DNA of 64,000 bases, taken from Skeletonema tropicum (Eukaryota; Bacillariophyta; Thalassiosirophyceae; Thalassiosirales; Thalassiosiraceae). Numbering within the stretch: the stretch's first letter is position 1; the number at the start of each line of letters is the position of its first letter. Location: NCBI GenBank assembly GCA_037178625.1, contig CM074140.1:62001-126000 (forward strand). The letters run 5' to 3'. Shown piece by piece: positions 48,840-59,184 of this stretch. Position numbers and translations under genes: made by a program. The notes below the pieces were generated by a model. It did no database searches, was not told where the DNA came from, and worked only from the letters and a program-made list of their open reading frames with translations.

Positions 48840-50987
48840 CTACCCTTTACTACGTCGTCTTATCATGTAGCATGTTGGCGTTGAGGGGAGTATGTATGCA
48901 CCACCTTTTACGATTCAAAGTGGGACGGCGGACAGACGTTTCACGCATCATCATCCACCTTTTCATTCTTTTTTTAGAGGGGCAAAATCGACCTAAACCA
49001 TGGGATTATTGCCGTAGTAATGATACTACACACCCAAAATTTACCTAAATGTGTGACTTTCTTGATATGTTCCTGTTAACACTATATCGAATCACATATC
49101 CAGAAAGGCACACATTTGGGGTAAAATAGATAGTGATTTATGGCACCACTAAGATGAGAGCTGCCACTTGCATAGGACCCTCATCCCCACCTTATCCTTG
49201 TAAATAACAATCTGTTGTGAGTGAACACATGTCAAATAGCCCATATTCTGCTTCTATCTTACTTTATAAAACGTGTGACTACCCAATAAGTCTGTGGTTC
49301 TTAGTATTCATGCCAAAGGGGGGTATAAGCGGGGCAAAAATCTACATAAAATTGTCAATTCGCAATGATACAGAAGTCTCCTGACATTGTACCAGATTCC
49401 ACCCCCATCGACTTTAGTTTATCTCATCTTTCGTCCAGTTAGTATCACGGTTCATCTGCATTTATCGGCGAAAAGTCAGAGTACCCCCACATAATGGCGA
49501 TCAGCATCCCAAAGTATTAGCTCCAATTAGAACTTGTATTGTTGTCTGATCCGGTCTCTATCCAACAATATCTCTGATACGGATCAATCCTCTGCGCTAT
49601 CAGTTGCATATAAGCAATATAGAGGCGACGGGGATGAAATAAATGATGTTTGGATCATGTCATCGCATTGTAACACCGTCGTATGAAACGTTATCAAAAT
49701 TCGATGACCCGTCGGTGGTGCATGTTGAACCCAGTGGAGTGTATTCAGAGTTGTCGACCCGGAAATCAGCCAAGACGACTCCGTTATACTCTTGAAAAGA
49801 AGTTGCCGTCGATGAATGGTGTTTGTATGACTTCTCTACATCACTATATCCCCGATCATCAGGACCGGCGACACGATGATATGCCGATAAAAAGGCCGCT
49901 GCCAGGGACTGTATATTATGCACCTATCCCATACTCCAATGTAACCATGTTGTCAATTCATATTTCAAAGACATGATAGAAGAGATATTCCTCGAAGTAT
50001 AGAAGCGATGTCGTCGAAGTGGCAGTGATTTTGATAGGGCGAAGTGACGGCTGTCATCGTGGTGAACTACTAGCTTGGGTGGAGGTGGAAAAATCTTTCC
50101 TCATTTTTTGTCTGACCGCGTTTTATTGTCAAGTAGGAATTCAGTATATTTAATTCCTACGTACCCCATGTAAGGACCTTGTCAAATTTCCACATTTTGG
50201 AGGATGGTGTATGGTAGCACGGACAGAAATGGTAGCGCATCTCGTACGCCTCCAAGTTAAGTCGGTGTGGAGAAGAGAGATGAGAAAGCCAACGTGAAGA
50301 CAGGAACAGCAGCTGGAAATTTGTACTTCGGTCTGTCCACAATATTTGTGGACAAGGCAAGATGCCGCGAGAGCGAGTGCAAGTGTCTCCAAGAAATAAA
50401 ATGTCCTTTCAGACACAATCGTAAACTCAACAAATTGAAGAAACAAACAATTTAAGAAATGTAAATCAAATCTGTGAAAGGGAAATTCACTTGACAACAT
50501 TGGGATTGTCACAAATGCTTCTGCGAACCGTGGAATCGTGGAACTGCTTAGCAACCTCCGACGATGGCGGCCTTGAGACCGCTGAAATTATAAGCTCCAT
50601 AATTAGGCTCTGCAAGCACACTAGTGTATCAAACTACTGGATAATTTATCGATTAGTAGACGTAAGTTTAATACTTCTTCCTACTTCTGACACATCTCTC
50701 CCCCCACTTTAACAACTGACGAAGTTGATCATTCGATTAGAGCTGCAGCCACGCAGAGATTTGATTTTTTCTGGCCGACATACCAGGAGGTAGCGCCATC
50801 GTGTCATGAGCGAGGTTCGGAATGCTTGGTTTTATTTTCTTGTCGGAAAAATGAGAATCTCTCCGCACTCTCTGTCTCAGAATTAGATAGTCGGTTCTCA
50901 TTTTCTCAACTAGCTAAATCGGACTCTCAGGCAAGGAGAACTTTTTACTAAAAATAAGTTTGTGTGCTTTTGTGTGTAAACTTATTG
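48840..50987. other. Gene-poor stretch, nothing recognised
   Basis: About 2.1 kb with only short, overlapping frames on both strands (largest 134 codons, 50150-50554 minus) and no conserved motif. I see no transposon ends. Confidence 0.5.
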
Positions 50988-51173
50988 CGACTGTGCGATG
51001 CGAAACGTCTGTAACATTCGTAACGATTCAATTTCCGGGTAACGAAATGTAACAATGACGGTTCCCATGCAAGGACGTGACGCCCGCGGTAAATTTAAAT
51101 TCATCTCTGCTTCGCCCTCGACAACACAAGCTGAAGCTCTCGACGAAGCGGTCTCTCCTCTCCAGCTGGATAA

Positions 51174-51838
51174 TGCCGTCGAGGAAGAAGACTAGAGGTA
51201 AAGCGTGGAGGGCGGCCGAAGAAGCAAAGGCTGAGGAAGCCGCTAAAGCCCAAGAGAGCCAGGAAGTGGTTGAAGAAGTTGAAGTTGAAGCGACGACGCC
51301 GGCCAATCAGCAAGGACTGCTTGAATCGCTGAGGCAGCGACTTCAGAGATGGATCTTCGGTACCACGTCAATGGGTTGCGACCATAGATTGGATTCCTTA
51401 GATGATAATGAGAAGAAGATCTGCGTAGAATTCATCAACGCATTCATTGAAGCATTCAACGCATCCTATGATGCATTCTTGTCATCAAATGACAGCGTAA
51501 ACGTGGTTAATGTGTTCATCGAAGCAATTCAAGCGACATTTGCAGAATATGGAATCTTCTTTCGCTCATCGTCAAAGTTGGAAGCAGTCGTTTCAATCCT
51601 TGTATCCAGTGGGACGCAGCGTATTCTCCACGGGCAAGATCAAGAAAATGCTCCGGTTCTTCGCTGCTTTGGCCTGTCAATTCGAGGAATGGGTAGCAGT
51701 TCACATGCGCAAAACGGAAGCTAACTGCGGTTGGGCCAAGATTCTTGAATTATTTGACGCTGACGACAACACACTCCTGAAATTTTACAGGAAGCGTATT
51801 CCTTGCTCCTGCTTGGACGAAAAATACGAAGCAGTCAA
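51174..51838 (+). pseudogene. MYND-9: MYND gene with frameshift, cut off before the finger
   Basis: The start is MPSRKKTRGKAWRAAEEAKAEE, then MGCDHRLDSLDDNEKK, a helical middle (FIEAIQATFAEYGIFF; SKLEAVVSILVSSGT) and HGQDQENA. Near 51640 one base shifts the frame, and the next part (RFFAALACQFEEWVAVHM; ILELFDADDNTLLKFYRK; RIPCSCLDEKYEAV) continues in the second frame. At about 51838 the coding sequence ends inside KYEAV and the left end of the XPG transposon begins. A MYND-finger fragment at 56690 may be its displaced 3' end. The 5' flank and N-terminus (50988-51355) duplicate 45407-45754. Confidence 0.82.
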
Positions 51839-51880
51839 CCCTGAGAATAGGGCAAATAAGTACGTAGGAATTCCATACAT

Positions 51881-52121
51881 GCCTGTCCCCCGTTTTTTTT
51901 TGGTTCCGACGATCTCCACTTTTTGCTCTCCACCGCCGCAGCCACAAAGATCCGCCCTCCCGTAGTATCATATTACCACCCATACCATAGGGCACACACA
52001 ACGCATAATAACTTGATAACATACTGTCCCCTACAGAATTTTCCGTAGAATTCAACGGCGGCCGCCGATTTGTTACGTTTGCAGCGGTTTTATTTACGTA
52101 TCGTCATAAAGCTGACGGTGC
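51881..52121 (+). repeat. Left long terminal inverted repeat
   Basis: A 241-bp arm, inverse of 54893-55134. Its inner end lies 30 bp before the ATG of the transposase-like gene at 52151, so it probably contains that gene's promoter. The other arm lies 26 bp from the nuclease start, so both genes could share one duplicated promoter. Confidence 0.85.
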
Positions 52122-52150
52122 TTTTTCTTATCATCATCGCATCTTTCATC

Positions 52151-53371
52151 ATGGTTTCGACCAAACAATTGTCTCCCAAGACTCCGAAGGTAGGAAAGAA
52201 GCGCCGATCAACAAAAGTTACTCCCTCTCCTGTGGCAGTGAAAAAGAAAAAGAATGCATGTGACTGCAATTGGAAAGATTGCGCTAAACTTCTGGCAATT
52301 ATTAACAAAAACAAACACCCTGACTTTGCTGGCAGATGCATCAATATTGAAGTGTCCGACACAGTCAATGCATTGAATTTTATTAATTGTGCATGTAAAA
52401 ACCTTGGTATTTCCGTATCCGACTACAAAGAACTAAAACAGAAAGCAACAGATGACTCTAATATGAAACGACGCAAGGCAATGAACTTGGCAGAAGAGAA
52501 GGAGAAAGAGAAGGGTGGTAAGAAACGTGCACCACTCCTCAGTCCGGAACGTCTACGAGAACAACATGAGGCTATTTTGAGAGCTGGTGCAAATGAGAGT
52601 GGGTTACGTAAACTGCGGCAGCTGGAGCGCCATGAGAGGCTTCACCGCTGTTACGAAGATGGCAAACTTCGTAAGTGCTTGCTTTCATACTTTTTACTTG
52701 CGGCAAAAGAGGACCGTCACAAGTTACTTCGTTGGATGGGGAGTGAGATGATTGATCATGACAAAGTTGCTATGCCAACATTGGAGGAGCTCCCCACAAT
52801 TTGGTTGCGGCTAGCGAAGATTCCAAAGGAGTATAAGATCTTGGCCGATAAGGGTTTTGCTGATACAGATCGTGACTACCCAAATTTCAACACTGTAGAG
52901 ACGCCTACAAAGCTTGCTGCAACCAAAGCGTATCGGAAGGCACCAGAGCATATCAAACGTGACAGGCCATTGACTAGCTCTACTGGTTCAGCTTGTACAA
53001 GCTTTGGAGACACAGGATATCCTGTCTCAAATTCCTTCTGTGAAGCACTACGCTGCACTAATGCTAGCACCAAGAGGAAAGCAATCATATACGAGCAAAA
53101 GAGTGATCCATCTTCGCAACTGCATGTTGACAGTGGGGATGATAGAAAGTCCCCGTCCTTCTTATCTTCAAAGACGGCATGGATGGTATGGATGACAGGT
53201 CGGACAGAACTCAGAGCTTCGCAGCGCAATAGCAGGCAAGATGAATTGTCTATTTTGGATGTCACATTGCAACATTGGATAGAGCGTGGATTGATGTTTC
53301 CTCCTTTCAAGAGTAGTATTGCTCGTGATCTCATTCCTGGAAGGGCTCCATCCAACTTCTCTTCCATGTAG
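52151..53371 (+). CDS. Transposase-like protein (DDE type, tentative)
   Basis: The first real ATG is at 52151 (MVSTKQLSPKTPKVGKKRR); 406 residues. The N-terminus is basic, then a Cys cluster CDCNWKDC that could be a DNA-binding zinc module. A charged helical centre follows (LRKLRQLERHERLHRC). Near residue 235, EYKILADKGFADTDRDYPNF resembles the second-Asp region of DDE_Tnp_4-type transposases (ADKGF), with downstream RDRPLTS, a phrase often seen before the final catalytic region. The first and third acidic residues cannot be assigned. After about residue 280 (52990) the sequence no longer looks like transposase and lies antisense to the better-looking C-terminus of the nuclease frame, so the gene may be truncated or spliced there. 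Confidence 0.45.
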   Translation: MVSTKQLSPKTPKVGKKRRSTKVTPSPVAVKKKKNACDCNWKDCAKLLAIINKNKHPDFAGRCINIEVSDTVNALNFINCACKNLGISVSDYKELKQKATDDSNMKRRKAMNLAEEKEKEKGGKKRAPLLSPERLREQHEAILRAGANESGLRKLRQLERHERLHRCYEDGKLRKCLLSYFLLAAKEDRHKLLRWMGSEMIDHDKVAMPTLEELPTIWLRLAKIPKEYKILADKGFADTDRDYPNFNTVETPTKLAATKAYRKAPEHIKRDRPLTSSTGSACTSFGDTGYPVSNSFCEALRCTNASTKRKAIIYEQKSDPSSQLHVDSGDDRKSPSFLSSKTAWMVWMTGRTELRASQRNSRQDELSILDVTLQHWIERGLMFPPFKSSIARDLIPGRAPSNFSSM

Positions 53372-54867
53372 CTGTCACTTACATCTCTAACGAGTTTTGC
53401 AATTGTGTAGTAGTCTTTGTCCCAAGAGTCAAACTTATTGTTAGCAATTCGTGCCTCTAACGCCTCAAATCCGTTGTACTTTCCCATTAGAAACTTGATA
53501 CTAGGAGGAAGCACAGGTTTGTTGTTAGCTAATGCCCACCGTACATTCCGCTCGATAATTGATCTCGACTCCTTCTGAAGTGTTTTAATCCCTCTTGACT
53601 GCAGCCAAAGTATTAGACACAATCGCGGTTGTGCTTCAAGTGGAACCTTTTCAAAGTCAAGGCGGGCAAATGTTGGAAGCGGCTCACTTGTTGCAACAGT
53701 TGCATTATCAGCAGCAGAATAACAGGGGCCACGCTCCTCATCAACTGGCTTCCCAGTCAATGGTACGACATTGCGTACATGGTAAACGTCATCGTATTGA
53801 TGCGGGGTGATGGCAGCATCTCTGTCGAAGGCGATTTGAAGATATGATTCTAAATCGTCAACACCTTCTGGCAATGGAGTCAATGGTACAACCGACACAT
53901 TCCCGGTACTCTGACATTTCTGAAATACCGGTGCATGCAAGAGGTAACGGCGTGCTGCTTCGTAATCTGCCGCATAATTGTCGGGTGCATTCTTATTTGT
54001 AGCCCCCAATGTCTTCACCCACTCCTCGCGGTCACTTGCTGCGGCTAGTTTATCAATCAATCCACCATCTTTCAGAACAGTCTTCTTTCCAACTAAGCGG
54101 ATGTTTGGATGGTAATCATTACCTAGGAGCAGAGCGATGTCAACAATATTGTTGGGATGTTGTGCCAATTTAGACGATGTTTCTCGCTCAATGAATTCTT
54201 TCTTTTCGTAGATGCGTGAAAATAACTTTCCTGATTCTGTTTTCCATTTAGATAGAACCATCTCGCTGTTCAGGATAATCAGGTCGCCATCCTCTGTCGC
54301 AATTGCGTCAACAACACCGTCCATCTCCAGCTTCCTCATCTGTTGGTCTGCCTCAAATAAAGAGCCAACCATCCAGATGCCTTTACTTGCCATCCAAGAA
54401 ATAACTGCTGCATGATCGGCTGCGGTAGGATGCGCCTTTTTCATTCTACTTGCAATTGCTTGTTCCACCTCTTCTTCTTCAAAGTTAAGGGGTGCAGCAT
54501 CATCTTGCAGTTGCAACACATCACACAAAAACTTATCATACTCTTCCCCACCTTTGTTGCGATCACCTTGCCTACGCAACTTCTCTCTATTCTTTATTGG
54601 CGGCGCTTTCCCGTCAAATACGTAGCAGGGTATTACTCCTGCATCAATCACCAGGTCGTGAAACTCTTGCACGTAGTCTAATATATCCGGAGATGCATAA
54701 GTTGGTTCGTTTGTTGAAGTCAGTTTCGTCAGCTCCTTGCCGTTTACCTTGTTCAATATGATTGCAGCATCGAAGGCAACTCTTTTCCCTTTCAAAATAG
54801 ATAATGCTTGGTGTGGTTTGCTGCTAAAGCCACCCAAAGCATGCACCCAGAGGTGACGGACTGTCAT
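52876..54867 (-). CDS. XPG/FEN1-family nuclease fused to a SWIM-like motif
   Basis: A 663-codon frame starting MTVRHLWVHALGG, the XPG N-domain start. XPG-N hallmarks are KGKRVAFDAAIIL (Asp) and PCYVFDGKAPPIKNREKLRR (Asp, basic arch entry). XPG-I has KGIWMVGSLFEADQQMRKLE and VVDAIATEDGDLIIL (Glu and Asp metal ligands). An H3TH follows as NIVDIALLLGNDYHPNI..VGKKTVLK. This set fits a structure-specific 5'-flap nuclease. The C-terminal half is unrelated to FEN1 (no PCNA box seen). It contains near residue 590 a C-x-C-x6-C-x-Y pattern (STCSCEDGSLFCSYMIAFLL), a SWIM-like motif with the usual final His replaced. The last ~40 residues lie antisense to the transposase core and may not be real. The gene starts 26 bp inside the right TIR. 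A host FEN1 is unlikely given this location. Confidence 0.8.
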   Translation of the reverse strand: MTVRHLWVHALGGFSSKPHQALSILKGKRVAFDAAIILNKVNGKELTKLTSTNEPTYASPDILDYVQEFHDLVIDAGVIPCYVFDGKAPPIKNREKLRRQGDRNKGGEEYDKFLCDVLQLQDDAAPLNFEEEEVEQAIASRMKKAHPTAADHAAVISWMASKGIWMVGSLFEADQQMRKLEMDGVVDAIATEDGDLIILNSEMVLSKWKTESGKLFSRIYEKKEFIERETSSKLAQHPNNIVDIALLLGNDYHPNIRLVGKKTVLKDGGLIDKLAAASDREEWVKTLGATNKNAPDNYAADYEAARRYLLHAPVFQKCQSTGNVSVVPLTPLPEGVDDLESYLQIAFDRDAAITPHQYDDVYHVRNVVPLTGKPVDEERGPCYSAADNATVATSEPLPTFARLDFEKVPLEAQPRLCLILWLQSRGIKTLQKESRSIIERNVRWALANNKPVLPPSIKFLMGKYNGFEALEARIANNKFDSWDKDYYTIAKLVRDVSDSYMEEKLDGALPGMRSRAILLLKGGNINPRSIQCCNVTSKIDNSSCLLLRCEALSSVRPVIHTIHAVFEDKKDGDFLSSPLSTCSCEDGSLFCSYMIAFLLVLALVQRSASQKEFETGYPVSPKLVQAEPVELVNGLSRLICSGAFRYALVAASFVGVSTVLKFG

Positions 54868-54892
54868 CGGCGTGGAATAAATTAATTATCAC

Positions 54893-55134
54893 GCACCGTC
54901 AGCTTTATGACGATACGTAAATAAAACCGCTGCAAACGTAACAAATCGGCGGCCACCGTTGAATTCTACGGAAAATTCTGTAGGGGACAGTATGTTATCA
55001 AGTTATTATGCGTTGTGTGTGCCCTATGGTATGGTTGGTAGTATGATACTACGGGAGGGCGGATCTTTTGTGGCTACGGTGGTGGAGAGCAAAAAGTTGA
55101 GATCGTCGGAACCAAAAAAAAACGGGGGACAGGC
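54893..55134 (-). repeat. Right long terminal inverted repeat
   Basis: A 242-bp inverse copy of 51881-52121. Differences by eye include GGCGGCCACC for GGCGGCCGCC, TGGTTGGTAG for TGGGTGGTAA, and single-base changes in the T/A-rich outer part. Confidence 0.85.
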
Positions 55135-55154
55135 TTTACGTAGGGATTCTCACG

Positions 55155-56689
55155 GTACAGTAGATAAATGTAACATACAGCTATCTAGATGCGTCATAGC
55201 TCTTTTTGTACAATTCATTCAAATTCTACCATCTACCATCTACCATCTACGGCACAATAAGCTACGGCTCTCCATCTATCGAGCACTTACATGTATAATT
55301 CATCCATCGACATAAACAACGATGGCGGTCTATCCCACGTCATCGATATGCCCACAGGGTATCTGGATGACAGAGGAAGAGTATTCTTCGAAACTGCTTG
55401 GAGTTGCAATGAGCCTTTTTCTTCGATCAGGATGGAGCGGCTACGAACAATTCAAAGAGGATTCAATTTACGTCCGTTCTTGTTTCAGGGATGGCAAGCG
55501 TCTTGTGCTTGAAGACACATCTATCCACTCCAAATTTGTGTCATTATGTCAATCACCCTCAATGGCGTTCCAGCAAGATACTATAGAGGAAGGTATCAAA
55601 TTATTCTTCCAAAGATGATCAACTCTCGCTTTTCTGTCGTTTTCCGCAAGTGGAAGGAAGCGCATTGTCAAAAGCATGAAATGTCTCTGCGTTTAAGTTT
55701 GAAAGCAGGCGTCAGCAGCAGTAAGAGCTTGCCGCTTCAGCGAGCGGCAACGCAACACACCGACGAGTCTATGTACCAATGAGATAAAGAAGGCGAAATC
55801 AAGTGAATAAATAATAAATTAGTGAAAATTGTGTGGACAACATGTTGTGTCGGCAGCAGTCTTGAACTCACTCTTCCATCTAACATGATGTGTTGCATAA
55901 TTATGATGTCAAAAATATACTTCAGGGGAGTACAGATTACTGCATAATCTCGACGGTGATAGATATGTGCATTAGTTGCGAAGTCGTACTAGACATTGTT
56001 GATGTCTTGCCTGAGGATTATTGGGCGTTTGTCTAATGCAATGGTTATGTATCAACAAGAAATAAGATATGAATGTCATGACATCATCTCAGATGATGTT
56101 GGCTTGTTCACTCATTTTCGTGAAAAAGAAATTCCCGATGGATACAAGATGGCCGCTGGTGATCATAGTTATGCACTATCATTGCTGATGCCTTGCCCGT
56201 GGAGTCATTGGCTGTTGTCAGAAGCAATGGTGCTATCGACAAGATAAAAATCTCAATCTCGACTCTCGCCGGTGATGGCTGTGCTCATTGTCAATTTCGA
56301 CGAAAGTAAAGCCTGAGGGCGTGGGAAACGGCCGGTCGGTGTTCCAATACTATGCTAGGGGGCGCCTATAACATTTCCCACAGTCTCATGGCACTATCCA
56401 TTGACCTCATTTTTACTAGTAGACCACCATGGTGAGGCACTTTTGGTTCGGAGTTGTTGATGGATGATGGACTGATGATGGATGAAATATGTTCCAGATC
56501 AAGTCTCCTGGGGGATGACCTAAACTGCTTTGTTGCTATTTTTCAACTAGAGATTTTATCAGCACAAATATATTGGGGATAACCTAATCAAATCGTCACG
56601 CAGCCCATTCTTTTTTGTGCCCTGTGAAGGACTCAGCACATTCGTGCAGAGTCCCTCTGAAGAGGACTCCCATGAGTGACAGAAGACAA
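55155..56689. other. Gene-poor stretch between the transposon and a MYND fragment
   Basis: Short frames only. The best is 55322-55618 plus, 98 residues (MAVYPTSSICPQGIWMTEEE, GWSGYEQFKEDSIYVRSC), which reads like protein but has no recognised family. Nothing else is supported. Confidence 0.35.
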
Positions 56690-56850
56690 CCTGGGAGAAA
56701 GGTAGAACGCAGCAAGATGTTCTGTGCGCTCGATGTTGTCATCAAACTATACCTACTGTTCGATCGAATGTCAGAAGGAAGACTGGAAAAGACATTAAAT
56801 TGACTGCGACTTTGTTATGGAGGAGAAAGTAGCATGATTGTTTCAGCATG
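56690..56850 (+). pseudogene. MYND-finger fragment, possibly the 3' end of MYND-9
   Basis: Shifting frames show GRKVERSKMFC, then remnants of ARC, Y.YCSIECQKEDW and the end of the family C-terminus (GEES at the DNA level GGAGGAGAAAGTAGCATGATTG). Several indels destroy the finger. It starts roughly where MYND-9 was cut at 51838, minus about 17 codons, so it may be the other half of the same gene. Confidence 0.65.
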
Positions 56851-57436
56851 CTACAACATGATGAAGCGCCAAGACAAAACTCAAAACTCCTCATTTACTT
56901 CTATCAATATGACTAATTGCACAGCATTGAACATAATTGACCAAATCGACTTTGACAGGAATTCTATATTTATTTGCGTAAACAGCATTCAATCATTTTA
57001 GGATTCCATCGTAACTCTAGACACTGCATATTCACATCTTCGAAAATTGACTCTTCGAGTATTATTACTTCTCAACAGGTCAACCCATTTTCGTAATCTT
57101 CCGCACCTCTCTGGAAATGATGGAGATAATCCGCTCGATAGAACAAAGATGAGTAATCATGAGATGCCCCAAGTATAAATCAAAATCATTTGTTCCGATA
57201 AAATTATCTGGGGCTTCGGTACAGAACTCTCTCTAGAGAGGTCACTTCATTCAGCTAGTATTAACTTTCCGATGTTGTCTGACATGAGAATCGTGTACTA
57301 CTTGTATTGAGATGCTTACATTTATTATTTGCACAAAATCTTGTCGTGCGTCTCGTCTGTTTTGGGACACTATGATAGAAAGAAATCAACAGATCAACAA
57401 GGCCTTCGTAATAACTTAAGTTCAACAATTCAGATC
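56851..57436. other. Intergenic
   Basis: No frame, repeat or motif is supported. Confidence 0.4.
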
Positions 57437-58638
57437 TCACGCTGCCCTGTTTCTCCAACCTTGGATCATGTTGGAAAAGCTACCTGTAGATTGCTGCAAG
57501 GATAAAGGAGGTGTGGTAGCGACGGCATTCTTCATATCCACTTCGGCTCGCTGTGGTTGTTGAAAGAATGAGAGGGCTAGCTTGGGCTTGGAAGAACCAG
57601 ATGAATTGAATGACGATGAAAAAGAGGATCTTATGCCGGCCTGGCGTGATGAAAAAGAGGATCTCATGCCGCCCTGGCGTAGCTGAGCTCGAAGCCGTTC
57701 ATTCTCTCGCCTCAGACTTGAATTTTCAGTCTCCAGCTTCTGCTGCCCACTGTTCTTCAGCATCATAGCGACATATTTACTTGACAGCTCATCATAGGCG
57801 GCCTGCTTCTGAGCCAACTGTAGCTTTAGCTGGATGATTGAATCGAGGTGATGATCAGCAACAGCGTCCTGCTCATAGGAGGATCTTGTTCTCGTAATAT
57901 TAGAGTTCTCCTCCGGAGGTTCGTAAGCATAAGGAATTGGTCTTGCAGGCCTGACCCCAAACTCAACAAACAGCTCGTCAACTCGCTTGATCATGGTAGG
58001 ATCGCTAGTGGCATCGTCTTCTTTTACCACAACTTGTTCTTCCCAATTATCATTCTGGCGTGCTTCAGCCTTCATCTCGGCAGACGTTGTATTCACGAAA
58101 GAGGTCACGCTCTGCTGGATGTCGGGACATGACATTTTGCGAGCGAACATTGTTGCAATCGCTTTGGGAGGTGCATCCACACCCTGCTGCTTCTTTTGCT
58201 GTCTGAACTTCTCAAACTCGATGGCAATCGCCTTCATCGTCGCGTGGGTGTGTTAAGGATAAAATCAGAAGAAATTAGAGAGGCTGTGCCAGAACATTAA
58301 TGCAAAATCATAGCCCGTTCACTACTCACCTGTTTCATGAGCTCGGCGCGGTAGGTCATCTGGGTTAAGTCGCTCACTACTGATTGATCACATGATCCGT
58401 CTTCATTCTTTTGCTCGTTGTGGAACGGCACGTCAGTAGGTAAAGGATGACTCGGAATGGATAGCTCAAAACCAGAAATAGGAGAATGATTTTGTAGATA
58501 ATCGTCGAGGGACGATGCAGCTTTTGCTGGCTCGGCTGTGATGTGCAATGACTCCACACCGAATGTGCCAACGGCATCGCCCCAACTTTCATTTTGTGAT
58601 GATAACAGATCTGTCGACATCGTGTGGGTCATTGTCAT
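57437..58638 (-). CDS. Two-exon coiled-coil hypothetical protein
   Basis: My model is exon 1 58638-58330 (103 codons, MTMTHTMSTDLLSSQ to RAELMKQ), donor CAG|GTGAGT, and exon 2 from an AAG acceptor at 58231 to 57437. It gives 367 residues in frame (ELMKQ|AIAIEFEKF). Alternatively exon 2 is a separate frame starting at the ATG at 58237, although the splice phase fits well. Near residues 230-290 there is a convincing coiled coil (DSIIQLKLQLAQKQAAYDEL; KLETENSSLRRENERLRAQL) with leucine-zipper-like spacing. A Ser/Phe/Arg repeat (MRSSFSSRQAGIRSSFSS) and a disordered end follow. No named family. A truncated copy lies at 45755-46110. Confidence 0.65.
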
Positions 58639-58894
58639 CGTTGGAATGTTAGTTCTTTTAATTTATGTGTGAAGAAGGACACATTGAATTATCATCTACT
58701 GAGTACGACGTGGGCATGTTGTATGTTTGTGGCATTTTGACGTGCATGCCAGCCCAGTATCGTAGGTGAGGAACAATACAACTGCCATCGATCAATGATC
58801 AAACTTCAATAAGAAGTATCTGCACGGGAATAGAAAACAATAGAACAACCGTGTCAAATGATTCAATCTGTCCAAGGAACATAGGTCAAAGTGC

Positions 58895-58976
58895 TGCTGA
58901 TCATATGCGAAAGTCGTACCACTGAGCCACTAGACGTCTAGTGGCTCAGTGGTACGACTTTCGCATATGATCAGCA
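58895..58976. repeat. 82-bp perfect palindrome, copy 2
   Basis: Identical to 30854-30935, centred between 58935 and 58936. Here the right arm continues into the tRNA-like repeat, so the palindrome consists of the first ~40 bases of that repeat placed head to head. Confidence 0.95.
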
Positions 58977-59098
58977 AAAGTACATCAACGAGCTCGCAGG
59001 TTCGGTTCCCAACCTCGGAAAGTGTTTATCCAGTGGCACTTCGCGCCAGATGCGCGACCGAGCGCACGCACAGATTGCGTGTCGAATAGAAGCGTTCC
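58945..59098 (+). repeat. tRNA-like (SINE-type) repeat, copy 1
   Basis: Starts CTCAGTGGTACGAC. With the preceding TGG it forms TGGCTCAGTGG, a good Pol III box A. GGTTCGGTTCCC about 55 bases later fits box B. The flanking arms do not fold into a full cloverleaf, so it is tRNA-derived rather than a tRNA gene. Copy 2 lies 240 bp downstream. Confidence 0.6.
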
Positions 59099-59184
59099 AC
59101 AAGTCGCTAGCGTTTAGGGCCAAACAGCCCGGAAGCACTCAAAGCGTGCGTACTACCAGCCAGAAGCATGAGTAGTGCCTGCTC

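Larger units (their letters stand above)
51838..55154. mobile_element. DNA transposon with ~240-bp TIRs carrying transposase-like and XPG nuclease genes
   Basis: The arms at 51881-52121 and 54893-55134 are inverted and near-identical by eye (a handful of substitutions). They run from GCCTGTCCCCCG through CATACTGTCCCCTACAG to AAGCTGACGGTGC. Weaker similarity (ACC.TGAGAAT, TACGTA) extends outward to about 51838 and 55154. The interior holds one gene on each strand, each starting next to a TIR and converging. I could not define a target-site duplication. The element lies within the MYND-9 gene. Confidence 0.85.

Noticed and set aside
52090..52368. Small minus-strand frame at the left TIR
   Set aside because: Antisense to the transposase-like gene and TIR, low complexity (FFFFF run).
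52876..54867. Host flap endonuclease FEN1
   Set aside because: The N-terminal fold matches, but it sits between long TIRs beside a transposase-like gene, has a C-terminal SWIM-like extension and lacks a visible PCNA-binding motif.
58935..59030. True tRNA gene
   Set aside because: Box A and box B are present, but D, anticodon and T arms do not pair properly and no acceptor stem can be formed, so it is called a tRNA-derived repeat.
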